NCBI GenBank assembly: GCA_018340805.1
Contig: JACMZG010000008.1
Location: 20,601,898 to 20,665,897 of the forward strand
Direction: 5' to 3'
Source: Microvelia longipes
Taxonomy: Eukaryota; Arthropoda; Insecta; Hemiptera; Veliidae
DNA length: 64,000 bases
This document shows positions 23,811-34,639 of the stretch, piece by piece. The notes beneath the pieces are model-generated. The model saw only the letters and a list, made by a program, of their open reading frames with translations. It was not told the DNA's origin and searched no databases. The first letter of the stretch is position 1. Every line of letters begins with the position of its first letter. The position numbers were made by a program, and so were the translations under genes.

Positions 23811-24113
23811 AGGCGATGGTTACGAGCCTGTGCGATGTCAGGCACTTGAAAAAGATCCCTGCCTTAAATGAACCCGGGTACATTAAATTTCACAGGCAAA
23901 ATTTAGGATCCTCAATTGTAACGGAAAGGCAGTGGTCACATAGTCTGGCAGAGGGGCACATGTTGTTTATTGATAAAATATATAGTTAAGTCACTCCTCA
24001 GTGGAGTAGAATACTCCTTAGATCTTCCATCTAAGGATATTAGCAAAAAGGGCCCTGTAAAGCGGCGTACTTGTAAGGGAGATCAGCCACCTTTCTCTAA
24101 TTACTATTACTAT
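23811..24113 (+). mobile_element. tRNA-derived SINE, 5'-truncated copy
   Basis: Lacks the tRNA-like head but has the shared body: ACGAGCCTGTGCGATGTCAG, AAAGATCCCT, AATTTAGGATCCTCA, AAAAAGGGCCCTG, and the tail with ATTACTATTACTAT. It begins just after a (TA)n tract. Confidence 0.8.
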
Positions 24114-24596
24114 CAAATTCATATATTACTATCGTTTTCAAAACAAACTTTGCTTGCGTTATCTAAGAATAATAATCAAATCTTTTGCATTTAAAAAAAA
24201 AATCAAAATGGACCAATCACGTTTCAGTATCGAGTTGACCGTAGTCTGATTATATTGGTACTCAAGCCATAGAGATAAATAACTAAAATGGAATATATTC
24301 TATCGCAATACATGAAGAGGTTTGATTAATCATAAAGAAGCTCTCAGAGGCCTTGTGTAACCTTATTTTAACCTACTCCAAGAGGGTGTTAAGGATACTC
24401 TGAGCATAATAAGTCATTCGATGCTGATTTTTGGAACATTGTATGTTATTTGCATTATAAACGTTTTTTACATAAGCTATTTTTATTCTATAGATTTTAC
24501 ATTACACAGCACAGCATTATTTGCACTCATTTGAAGCTTAGCTTAGCATTTTCTTTGGAAAATTCGAAAAAAATAAATACTAATTTCTACTGCGTC

Positions 24597-24842
<246 letters not shown>

Positions 24843-24844
<2 letters not shown>

Positions 24845-25859
24845 CCAAGTTACTACAAGTCCAACCATACATGTAATCTTAGGACACTCTTCAATCCCCC
24901 TAATTGTATAAAATGGACTCAGGTTTTATACATTTATACTTATTTACATGTACAATTTACACTTATACCTCTATTATGATGAAGAAAAAATCTATCTATC
25001 GTGAATAATTAAAGACAAAATATTTCAAGTTTAACAATTATTTTATAATTTTTGCAACAAATAGTTAAACAAAGATTTTAGTTTTGAATTTTATATAAAA
25101 ATTGAAACAATCAAATCATAAACATGTCATTGGATTAAGCGGCTATTATTTTGATTGGAATCGATAAAAAAAACATTTTCTCATCAATTTTTGCTGTCGA
25201 TAATCGTAAAGCACGATTTTGCTTTAAAGAACATTTTATTTGAAATATATTAATGCAGTTTCATACAATATACATATGGATAATAATATTTGTTTAAGTT
25301 TTGTGCATCCTCAAGACGCCCACGTGATGATAAAGTCTTACCTGAGGATCTTATTAAAAAAATACTGTCATGTGTATGATTTCTAGTTATTCGTAAATTA
25401 GTTTCTGCATATAAATAATAAGATTTTTTTAATGAAATAATTTTTGCCTTACTTCACTCGTCAATAACCTAACTTCAACAGCAATAACCTCACACAATAC
25501 GGCTGAGTTGCATAATTTTAATATAGTAAGCATAATTTATAATGCAACTGTGTCTGCTAATGTCCAAAATACAAAATATGTGCTTATTTTGCTCATGCTT
25601 GTAAGGTAAACTTCGGAACTAAATAGCATAGTAATTTAAATTAAGTTTGGTTTTAAACAAATTAATATTTAAATATTATGTATATAAATACTTTGTTTAT
25701 TTGGATTTATTAACGTAGGAAAATCGATTTAAGTAGCACTATTAAATTTTTTCTCTAATGAATTCTGTAAATGTTTAATAGAATAATTTATGTTTTTTTT
25801 TTAAAAAAAAAAAAGTATCCAATGCTAATAATTAGCTGAAAATTGGCACGTTTAGTGAA
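24843..25859. other. AT-rich intergenic region, nothing recognisable
   Basis: No coding potential or repeat relation was recognised on either strand. Confidence 0.5.
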
Positions 25860-25950
25860 AGGAACGAAGAAAAGAGTCTCTCCACAAAACAATAATTTAT
25901 TCATAGCGCTTTCAACCTAACATGAGGCCATCATCAGTGCCTGTACAAAG
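25860..25950. repeat. Relative of the 43.1-43.5 kb palindromic repeat
   Basis: GCGCTTTCAACCTAACATGA followed by GGCCATCATCAGTGCCT matches the reverse complement of the right part of the palindrome cluster near 43.5 kb at most positions. Confidence 0.6.
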
Positions 25951-26239
25951 AAATAGAAACCATAAAAAATTAATCATAAATAGTCAATACTAAAACAATA
26001 AATAAAAACAAATAAATAACAAACAAATAACAAAGTTAAGACAGTAAAACAAATATAAATTAAATATGAATAAAAATTACCAGATATAATAAAAAGAATA
26101 AACGGCTAAGAGAAAGACATTAAAGGTAAATATAAGTCAAACTGTGGAATTCGCAGTTTTCCTTCTCTTCTTTTTCGACTCGACGATGTCGGTGAGTCGT
26201 AATAGACTGGTTGGAGGTGGGGTTTAAGACGTTTAGTCT

Positions 26240-26520
26240 TATAAGATGTCTTATAGGAGCTACAATGATAATAGACACACACATACAAACAGACAACTTT
26301 CATAGAACTACTCAAGAGTCTTAAACACTCCTAAAACGGGTAATTCAGTTGAAATCCGGGTTTCGGATCTTTTTCGCAAACACAAAACTTTTCCTGTATA
26401 TCTACAGTATGAATGAGGAAAAGTAAAAATAAAAAAAATTCAATTGAGTTGAAATATACATCAGTATATTTGTCTGATCTTTATATTCTGAGGATGAGCG
26501 AAGCGAGTTCGATGTAGTGA
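26240..26520. repeat. Dispersed repeat family R, copy 1
   Basis: Shared ordered blocks: GATAATAGACACACACATAC, CAGACAACTTTC, AAAACGGGTAATTCAG, CCGGGTTTCGGATC, CACAAAACTTTTCCTGTATA, ATGAATGAGGAAAAGTAAAA, GGATGAGCGAAGCGAG. Related copies lie near 35.7, 42.0, 44.3, 47.1 and 55.9 kb. The repeat is interrupted at 26521 by a foldback element and seems to resume at 27058. Confidence 0.7.
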
Positions 26521-27057
26521 AGATGACCCAAGGATCTTGAATAAAGGGGATGACGCACTAAGTCGATTTGCCATACAAAAAAGTGACCCCATTGAAAACC
26601 AAAAAATAGAGAGAATTCAACACGAAACAAACGTCAAAAACCAACTGCACATGCTAGGTACAAACTGCGCATGCTTACAATTCATATAACAGGTCTTAAA
26701 TTTTAGAGGAAAACTTACCTCTCAATGGATTCCCATTGTTTATTGCTTGAGAAGGTTATAACAAAACACGCTTAAATTATCACTCACTGAAGTGGCAAAG
26801 TATAGTCCTAAAAAATTAAAATTAAATAGGCGTAATGACTTAACAAGCACCACAAATGTAACAATCACGAGAAGCACAGAAGAAAGTTTAGAAGCAAACT
26901 CGACAACCTTGCTACATAATCTGCGCTTGACGCTTTTTTTCATTATAACCAAGAAGAAGGTAAGTTTGCTCCTATTTCTCTATCTCATACAACTACCATG
27001 GGGTCAGAAATTTTCCTTAATGCGTCATCACCTTTATTCAAGATCCTTGGGACGACC
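26521..27057. mobile_element. Foldback/MITE-like element (537 bp) inserted in family R
   Basis: The ends are inverted repeats: GACCCAAGGATCTTGAATAA near the left end, and its complement ending CCTTGGGACGACC at the right. Inner blocks also pair (GAGGAAAACTTACC with GGTAAGTTTGCTCC; AGGTTATAAC with ATTATAACC). GTAGTGA flanks it on both sides (26514-26520 and 27058-27064), a likely 7-bp target duplication. No transposase is present. Confidence 0.75.
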
Positions 27058-27608
27058 GTAGTGATTCTTTAAACCCTAATGTGGTGAGAAAAAGTTCCGA
27101 GGTACCCCGTACCTGATACTTTATGACTTTAAACTGACTCAGAAATCAATTAGTTATTAATTATAATTTAATCGTTATGAAGATCTTGAGCTCTTTTTAG
27201 AAAGTTCCTATTCCTTCTGAAGTTATAATGCTAAAAAACATTGTAATTTAATTTGACTCTATGTTATAATTGATGTATTTGTAAACTTAAATTTTAATTT
27301 ATGAATAATTTATGTACATAATTATGGATTATTTATCTACTTGATTAAGCAGTCAATAAAATCATTGATACAACCGATTTTATCGTGCATAAATAATTAA
27401 TACAAGTATAACTAATTAACACATTTGGCACTTTATTAATGTCACTACTTAATACAAGAGTGCCTATATAAGTATAAGAAATATGTATAAAGAGGTACTT
27501 CTACGTACTAAATTAATATTCTAAATAATTTAGTTGATTAAACCCGCATTACATGTTTAAATTCATGAAACTTGGATCAAAACATCATTTTTTTCGTGTA
27601 GTTGCGGG

Positions 27609-27636
27609 CTACGGTGCGGTGGGCACCGCACCGTAG
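27609..27636. repeat. Perfect GC-rich hairpin
   Basis: CTACGGTGCGGTG, a GG loop, then CACCGCACCGTAG form a perfect 13-bp stem. It lies in a GC-rich patch (about 27600-27700) inside AT-rich DNA. Function unknown. Confidence 0.9.
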
Positions 27637-28452
27637 TTAGGTGGGGGTGCGGTGAAGGACCGGTCCGGAGAGTGGCGTGACGTCTACTGCGCATGTTTCG
27701 TACTTCCTAGAATCTCTTGTCCCTTTTTCGCTACTATTTCTGACGATTTATTTCAGTAAAATTCTAATAACACTCGGGAAGAGTTAATTTAAAACCGATA
27801 AACTATAATATGTTTCGGATACTATTGCCATAAATAGTTTTATTAATAATAATTAATTGTGCGTTGTAAACAAAGAAGTATTGAGGTTTTAAGTTTTGTT
27901 CACATTTGTTTTTCTGTATAATATTGGTTAACGTTAGATTTTGAATATCCAATACATTTTTTCGTCGTTTTAGTATTTATATTAGAAGCTTTTACCATTT
28001 GCTCAATCCTGCTGTGGATTTAAGACCATTTGTTCATTACTGCATTCTAGATGAGGCTTTTGCTACTTGCTCAGTCCTGAAAAACCCAAACAAGATATAT
28101 TAAAAGCATGTATTTTATTAACAATGATTAAAATATATTACAAATTACAACAAAAGTCTCCAATAAATTCCAGTATTCACCTGTTGGAAGATCAAAGCAA
28201 GGTTAGTTATAAGTTAAATTACGTTAATTTACTTAGTTGCTACTTGGATATTTAAAAAATAGTCTGATTGATAATATTATAATTTAACCTTAATAATACG
28301 TTTATCGGGAAATTTTTTATCAGATTTTCTAAGAGAAATGATCTTATGAGGTTGGAGTCATCGAGGGGTGGATCTCTTGAAAGGGGGAACTCACTTACTC
28401 ACTCATACATTGTTGAGATTTTAATGTATATATTTATACAAATGTATGTAAG

Positions 28453-28768
28453 CATAGAGATATTATTATTTGAGGGGCCCTATAGGTTAAATTTTAAAAA
28501 ATTGAAAAAGTAACCTGACCACCTTCGCTTATAAATATAATCAAATAATCAGTACAAAATTACAATAACATATATAGTAAAACGTTAAAAATACAAATCA
28601 AAACACAAACGGAAACCGAAATAAATTTATTAATTATATATAACCTTAACTCACTCTTGAAGGAGGTTTCAATGAGGTTACACAGAGCCCCTGAGAGCCC
28701 CAAAGAGATGTTTGAGGCTTCTCAATGTATTTAGATAAGCTATGCCCCCTCTAGTATATATCTCTATG
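28453..28768. mobile_element. hAT-like MITE, copy 1 (316 bp)
   Basis: Starts CATAGAGATAT and ends ATATCTCTATG, a perfect 11-bp terminal inverted repeat. It is flanked by perfect 8-bp duplications TATGTAAG at 28445-28452 and 28769-28776. The interior closely matches the copy at 56209-56539 (GTAACCTGACCA, ATAATCAAATAATCAGTACA, GAAGGAGGTTT, AATGAGGTTACA). The 8-bp target site suggests the hAT superfamily. No coding sequence, so non-autonomous. Confidence 0.9.
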
Positions 28769-29094
28769 TATGTAAGTGAGAGATTTTTGTTTCCAGACGT
28801 TTCTATGGGACGCGTTAACTTTCGAACGCTTTTCCGGATCGAAATGAAACTTAATAAAAAAATATAACTTGTTCAAGTCTGGAACCCTAAAGTTTTATAA
28901 ATTATGTGTTACGTCATAAACCCACAATAATGACTTAGCACAAATTTCAAAAATCACAAAACCTCTAAAAGTGCTTCGACCGTGTTGAACTATAACGTAA
29001 TGACTGTTAATCATGAGCGTTAGTTCCGGTTAAAAATTAACTTTTTTGACCGAGGCATTTGAATATTCGCTTAAATCTCAGCAGTAAGTCACTT

Positions 29095-29578
29095 AGTAGT
29101 AGTAATAGTAATATGGGGGAGTGGTAGTAACTACCAGAAAAGTAGGCCACGTGGTTGGGTCCTACTCCTTTTAGTGTTCTACTCCTTAATTTCAAGTGTA
29201 GGTATATTTCATTTAATCTAGACAAAAGAGCCGTGAATTGCTATGGTTCCTCTCATGCTTTTTCAAACAATCATACATATTTTCACTGACTCTTATAGTC
29301 TAGTGAAAACTGGGAACAACACGTGCGCTTACTATTAAACCAAACCTCCACACACTTTAAACTACAAGGCAGAAACAGTAAGTACCTGACAACGCACAGG
29401 CTCGAGACCACCGGCTTTACGTCCCCCTTTCTGAAGGACGTGGTACGCAGAATTTTTATCCCTTTCATAAAAATCCTAGAGGCCCGTGCTGGGATTGAAC
29501 CCAGTCTCCAGTCGAAAAAGTCCATTCATTCTGTGTATTGGTCGCGTACCCTAACCACTACACCATCGGTGACTCTCC
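29095..29578 (-). mobile_element. Full-length tRNA-derived SINE (484 bp) with target duplication
   Basis: Read on the minus strand it has a tRNA-like head with box A (GATGGTGTAGTGGTTAGGG) and box B (GGGTTCAATCCCAG), a body with GTGGTCTCGAGCCTGTGCGT and TGTCAGGTACTT, and a 3' tail of TATTACTATTACTACTACT. It is flanked by perfect 12-bp duplications AGTAAGTCACTT at 29083-29094 and 29579-29590. Open frames over it are non-coding. Confidence 0.9.
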
Positions 29579-29633
29579 AGTAAGTCACTTATATAAACTA
29601 GTAATACGACTTACTGATATGGGAGAACAACCA

Positions 29634-29654
29634 TGTGGCCGCAAAGCGGCCACA
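29634..29654. repeat. Short perfect hairpin
   Basis: TGTGGCCGC, an AAA loop and GCGGCCACA form a 9-bp perfect stem. Role unknown; it could be a terminator-like or structured-RNA piece of a repeat. Confidence 0.85.
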
Positions 29655-30389
29655 CTCTTGACGTTGCGTAGTTGCCAAGAGGTCGAAATTCTCTTGTTCT
29701 TGTTTTTGTTTTTACATGAATTAATGAGGAGAACTCGTGTTTACTTTTTGCATCTACCAGAATGATGACTGGTATCACATATTATTGATATAAGATATAA
29801 CAAGTTTATCTTAATTATTTCATCTACAGGAGGGGTTTTATTCCAGGTTGAACCCCTCTTTGAACCCAAACCTCGATAAATAAGGGTTGAATTCCCGTTC
29901 TCAAAAATCAAGTCTTGTGCTTAGGGATTCAACATGAGGCTTATAAGAAATAAGTATATATCTAAACTCGCTGCGTTTTCTTGTTTCTAAGCATGTAGAG
30001 TTAACGCGGATTCTTATTTAAACTTTTACTTGCTCTTTAAATGAAAAGGTTCGATCCACGAACAAGAGATCAATCTTGATTTCATGTGGATTTACAAAGG
30101 AATAAATTGATAACCTTATGGAGTGAGGTTATATGTTTATTAATAATTTTAAGTTATTGAGGTATCAAATCGGACGAAAAAGGCTCAAAACGGACTGGAA
30201 TATAACATGTTTGCCTAGTACCGGTTAACAGGTAAAAATTGACATGGCAATATGCCTTATAACAACAAATAGTACTAAACAATATCCAATACACATGGAC
30301 CCTTTCATATATTGTGGTTTCCAGGCGACAACAGCGCAAAGCAAACGACTGAAACCCCTATTTTTAATATTAATTGGAGCTAAAACTCC

Positions 30390-30785
30390 CCTTAGTTTTG
30401 CCATAACTTTACCTTACTAGTCTTAGTTTTCCCCTTACTTCACCTAACTAGTCTTAGTTTTGCTATTACTTTGCCTACCTAGTCTTAGTTTTGCTATTAC
30501 TTTGTTTAACTTAAACTTACCTTAATTTTGTCATGCTTTTGCTGAAGTAGGCTTAGTTTTGTTACTGCTGTGCTTAACTAGACTTAGTTTTGCAATTACT
30601 TTCCTTACCTAGGAATAGCTTTGTTGTTAGTTTTGCTTTGTTATTAGTTTGCTCGCCTCGCATTAATTTTGCTGTTACTTTGCTCGAGTCGCCTTAGTTT
30701 TGCTATTACTTTGCTCAGCTCGAGTTGTGTTAGTTTTGCTGTTTCTTTGCTCGAGTCGCGTTAGTTTTTCTATTACTTTGCTTCC
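30390..30785. repeat. Minisatellite, about 31-34-bp unit
   Basis: About twelve degenerate copies of a unit such as CTTAGTTTTGCTATTACTTT with a GCCTACCTAG-type spacer. Later copies change the spacer to GCTCGAGTCG. Confidence 0.85.
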
Positions 30786-31163
30786 CCTCCTTAGTTGATA
30801 GGAAAGCAAAGTAATATGGATTAGGGAATAAATGTTACAGAGTTGTTTGCCTGCTCATAATTAAAGTAAAATTATGATTTATTGAAAGTTAATATTTTAT
30901 AAATTATTACATTCTTTATAAGAAATTAAATAAAACAGTGCAACTGGACGCTAAACTTATTTTATAACATGTTTTTAGAAAATTAACATTTGTATAAAAA
31001 ATACACGAGATACAACTGTAGTGAGAAATCACTAGTATAGCAATTGACACAACGCTTCTGTGCTTGGGATAACTGTAGGTTAAAGTAATATATGAACCAA
31101 CAAATGCGATTCGTCAGAGAGGGCAACATTTTTTCTTGTGGAGGCGATGCCCCCCTGCTGGCT

Positions 31164-31262
31164 ACGGGCCTGGTCAGCGTGGAGCGATATGTGGGGTTAG
31201 CGTAGAGCGATATGTGGGGTCAGCGTGGAGCGATATGTGGGGTCAGCGTGGAGCGATGTGTG
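31164..31262. repeat. 24-bp tandem repeat, four copies
   Basis: Four copies of GTCAGCGTGGAGCGATATGT followed by GGGG. They make an artificial open frame here. The preceding bases contain GCTGGCTACGGGCCTGGTC, also similar to about 22930. Confidence 0.9.
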
Positions 31263-31574
31263 GTGGATCAAATTCTAAGACATTTAATAAATATGATAAT
31301 ATTCCGATTTTTTCACCAAGATATTGTTTGGCATACATCATAGATTTTTGTTCAAAACTGCTAAAAACAAGTAATATTAACAAATATTTATTGTGTATGT
31401 CTGGTAATAGATCAGTGAAACATTATCAAAATGTAGTGATATTGGCATCGTATTTCTTAAAACTTAATTTAATTTCCAAAACCAAAAAAGTTACCAAAGT
31501 AATAAAAAAATTACCATATTCGTGTAATAGCTAAGCAACAGAATAATGGTAAATTTTATCTTGGATGATTCGAC

Positions 31575-31660
31575 ATTTTCAAATATCTAAGACCATGATT
31601 TTCCCATAATTTTAAGGATCGAATGTTGGTCCATGTAAAATATAATATTCCGCCCGATTT
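31575..31660. repeat. Dispersed repeat, copy of 23507-23590
   Basis: Same ordered blocks as the copy at 23.5 kb, including GAATGTTGGT and ATTCCGCCCG. Confidence 0.6.
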
Positions 31661-31969
31661 AGGGGGTTCAAGAAAAGGGTAATTAAGTTATTTAAATTCC
31701 TTCTTATTAGTTGCAAGATTTTGTGCATTTTTATTATATTTAATATTTCTTTATCAATTTCGCAGGATTTAACTCAGAAGTTTAATTTTCCATTAATAAG
31801 AAAAGTTGTCCCATTATAAAGAAAAGAAAGAAAATAATGATGAGTTCATTTTTTTGGAAATTCGCTTAAAAAATTTTTTTTACTGAAATGTTCCACATGC
31901 TGGTTTGCCACGTATTAGCTTTATTATGCTGTCTTATTTTATTTATTGGTCAACTGAGGGTAAACGTTA

Positions 31970-32676
31970 TAGTCCAAGAACCGGACCTGAAAAAATGTGA
32001 CTCATTTTGTACTACTTCAAACCAAATTTTTTTGAAAGATACCTTAAATTTTGATGAAAAAACATGATCTGCCTATCCAAAGTGGAACCCTTCATATGAC
32101 TGAGCATGCTCAAAATTTTACGAAATCGCACAAATTTTAGTTTTCTTGAAATAAGAAGTTCCCTGTGGGTTGGGTGCAAAACATAAACAGAACATTTTTT
32201 AAAGCTGATAAAATGTTCTGTAAAACGAGTGTTTAATCATCAAAATCGAATGACTACAAACAAAGTTATGGCTCTTCAAATAACACCTAAAAATGGTTAA
32301 TTTATGCAGCGAATTTCTTTGAAAAAATATTGCCTTTTTGAGCATTTTTTTGGCCATTTAACAAATGTCATAAATTTAGTTGTAGTTATCCGAATTTTAT
32401 TTTAAAAAATAACACTCGCGTAATAGGAAATTTTATCAGCTTTAAAAAATGTTATCTTCATGTTTTGCGCATGACCTACAAGGAACCACTTATTGCAAGA
32501 AAACTGGAATTAGTGCGATTTTCTAATATTTTGAGCAAGCGCATTCATATGAAGGGCTCCACTCTGGATAGGCAGACTATGCTTTTCCTTCATAATTTAA
32601 GGTGTATATTTTCAGAAATATTTTGTTTGAAGTAAAACAAAATGAGTCACATTTTTTAAGCCTGGCTCTTGGACTA
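31970..32676. mobile_element. Foldback DNA element, 707 bp
   Basis: Left end TAGTCCAAGAACCGG and right end CCTGGCTCTTGGACTA are inverted. The pairing continues through most of the element (ATGTGACTCATTTTGT with ACAAAATGAGTCACAT; CTGCCTATCC with GGATAGGCAG; AAGCTGATAAAATG with TTTTATCAGCTTT). TTA flanks both ends (31967-31969, 32677-32679), a possible 3-bp target site; a TA site with a shorter element is the alternative. No coding sequence. Confidence 0.82.
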
Positions 32677-32718
32677 TTAGGCTAGGATTATTCCTCGGAA
32701 TCAAAGAGATCCCTGCAA

Positions 32719-32847
32719 TAGGATGACTCTGAAGGTCTACAGTAGGATGACTCTGAAGGTCTACAGTAGTATGACTCTGAAGGTCTACAGTAGGATGACT
32801 CTGAAGTTCTACAGTAGGATGACTCTGAAGGTCTACAGTAGGATGAA
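32719..32847. repeat. 24-bp tandem repeat, about five and a half copies
   Basis: Unit GGATGACTCTGAAGGTCTAC followed by AGTA, almost identical between copies, implying recent expansion. Confidence 0.95.
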
Positions 32848-33594
32848 CCTCTTTTGAAGGTTCGTCTTCCCTACTTGTACCAACAGGTGACTTCTCTCTG
32901 ATAGGTGGCCAAGCTCATGGTCCCGGCTTGCAATGACTGACTGGACTTCAGTGAAAGTGTGGAGACTGACCAACTTTAAATTTAAATTTGTAATTTTTAC
33001 AAATTTAATTTTACTAGAGAATAATTAATTTCTTTTCTACTCTCAATGTAATATTGTTATGGCTTTTATTACAAAACAATTCACTGTTAAACAACATTTG
33101 TAATACGGCACGGAAGCATTAAAAATCAAGATGCTAAAAAAAGTGCAAAATGCATGAAGTTGAAGCTCATTGAACTCAAACATGATGAATGATCAAGTCC
33201 CTCGGACTTAGTCTCGCTACTTAGCTACTCTCGGACCTGTTTCATAAACTTGTTCAAAACAAAATCAAAAATAAGAGCACAATTAATGGTTATATATAAA
33301 TTTCGAATTGTTACTTGAGTTTTTTTGAGCTCGAAACAAGCTAGAATCTTGTAGTGAAGGAATAAACTTGTTTTTATTATATATTGTATCGAAATTATTT
33401 TTCAATTTCTACAATTAAAATTGTGTATAAAGTTTTAATTACTTCTATTTATCATTTCACTCTCTTATGTATAAAATTTATTTATTTTATTTGCCTTCAT
33501 TTGACTTCTGTGTAACTATCGATCAGAAGATAATAATTTTATTTATTTTAAAGTTGAATGCACTTATTTGCATATGCTCCAAGTAATTTTTTAA

Positions 33595-33621
33595 TGTATA
33601 TATATATATTATATATATATA

Positions 33622-33685
<64 letters not shown>

Positions 33686-33690
33686 AATAT
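33595..33690. repeat. (TA)n microsatellite
   Basis: TA tract with several slips, ending before TTAATATTGG. Confidence 0.97.
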
Positions 33691-33763
33691 TGGAGAATTT
33701 TTTTTTATTAAGACTGTAGCTAACCTCAATTATTGTAGCGGTGGGATAAAATGTACCTCAAAC

Positions 33764-33836
33764 TAAGTGCAACAGTTCTTATCATTCCCTGGGTAGCATG
33801 GTATCATAACGTTTCATTGGTGACGTCATTTTTTTT
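33764..33836. repeat. Direct repeat, copy 1 of 2 (about 72 bp)
   Basis: AACAGTTCTTAT-ATTCCCTG, then GGTAGCATGGTATCATAAC, then TTCATTGGTGACGTCATTTT. A second copy lies at 34248-34319. Confidence 0.9.
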
Positions 33837-33879
33837 ATTTATCATGACCATTTCATTCCTAACCGATAATATTAAATCT

Positions 33880-34220
33880 AAGGACTCTAGTCATACAACC
33901 CTATCGAGATGGTTCTCGGAGGTATGGTGTATCTATCTACCAGTGTGAGTTTGGGCAGATTTGTCACAATATTTTCAAGCTGAGGTTTTTGCCATTCTAG
34001 TCTGGTCTCAGTCTTTACTGAGAGAAATTTGCGAAGGGTCACAGATTTATATTAGATCTAACAGCGAAGCTTTGACTCCTATAAATGCTCGTCTAAACTT
34101 GTCCAGGAATGTCCAGGAATGTCTAAACTCCATCTGCGACTTATATTAAAAACTTTTGGAACTGAATAACGTGGTCCAACTACTATGAATTCCAGGACAC
34201 TGTGGTGTAAAGTTTAGAGG
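33880..34220 (+). pseudogene. Non-LTR retrotransposon remnant: RNase H domain
   Basis: Translated pieces in order: GVYL-type block, then SQYFQAEVFAIL, IYIRSNSEAL and IPGHCGV. These match the typical order of the RNase H domain of jockey/R1-type elements (VFQAEVLAI, IYSDSQAAL, WVPGHCGVEGNE). The frame is broken at least between the first two blocks, and by a stop before IPGHCGV. This is a dead fragment in the same orientation as the C-terminal piece at 34.6-34.8 kb. Confidence 0.65.
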
Positions 34221-34247
34221 GCTGAGAGAGTAATACTCAGAGGGACG

Positions 34248-34319
34248 ATACAACAGTTCTTATAATTCCCTGGGTAGCATGGTATCATAACTGTTCATTG
34301 GTGACGTCATTTTTTTATG
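34248..34319. repeat. Direct repeat, copy 2 of 2
   Basis: Same sequence as 33764-33836 with few changes. It sits between the RNase H and C-terminal pieces of a dead retrotransposon, so it may mark an insertion. Confidence 0.9.
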
Positions 34320-34639
34320 TATAGTGATATTTTATTAGACATTACATTATTTTTCGACTTTTTTGTCTTAAATTAAGTAAAATTAATTTAAAATAAGTTT
34401 TAATTATTATCTATGTTGTATAAAAAGATTTGATGTGACGTCACACTGAAAAATGCCTACCATTTGCAGATTGCGTTATAAACATGTGCTCTAATAGAGG
34501 TTGCAGATGGGTAGGGAGTCTCTAGTCTCTCTCTTAGGAGACTCTAGTAGCATTAAGTCCCGTATGGAAACTGTCTTACTTCTAAACCTCATATGACTTT
34601 GTTCTTTTATGTTGTTCTTCCCTCTAAGTATTATCTCTT

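Noticed and set aside
29283..29583. Overlapping frames on both strands, 80-86 residues
   Set aside because: They lie in a SINE with boxes A and B and a target duplication; non-coding.
31136..31534. 132-residue open frame
   Set aside because: Its first part is a 24-bp tandem repeat and the rest is AT-rich low-complexity sequence. The short match to KHYQ (a Delta N-terminal motif) is coincidental.
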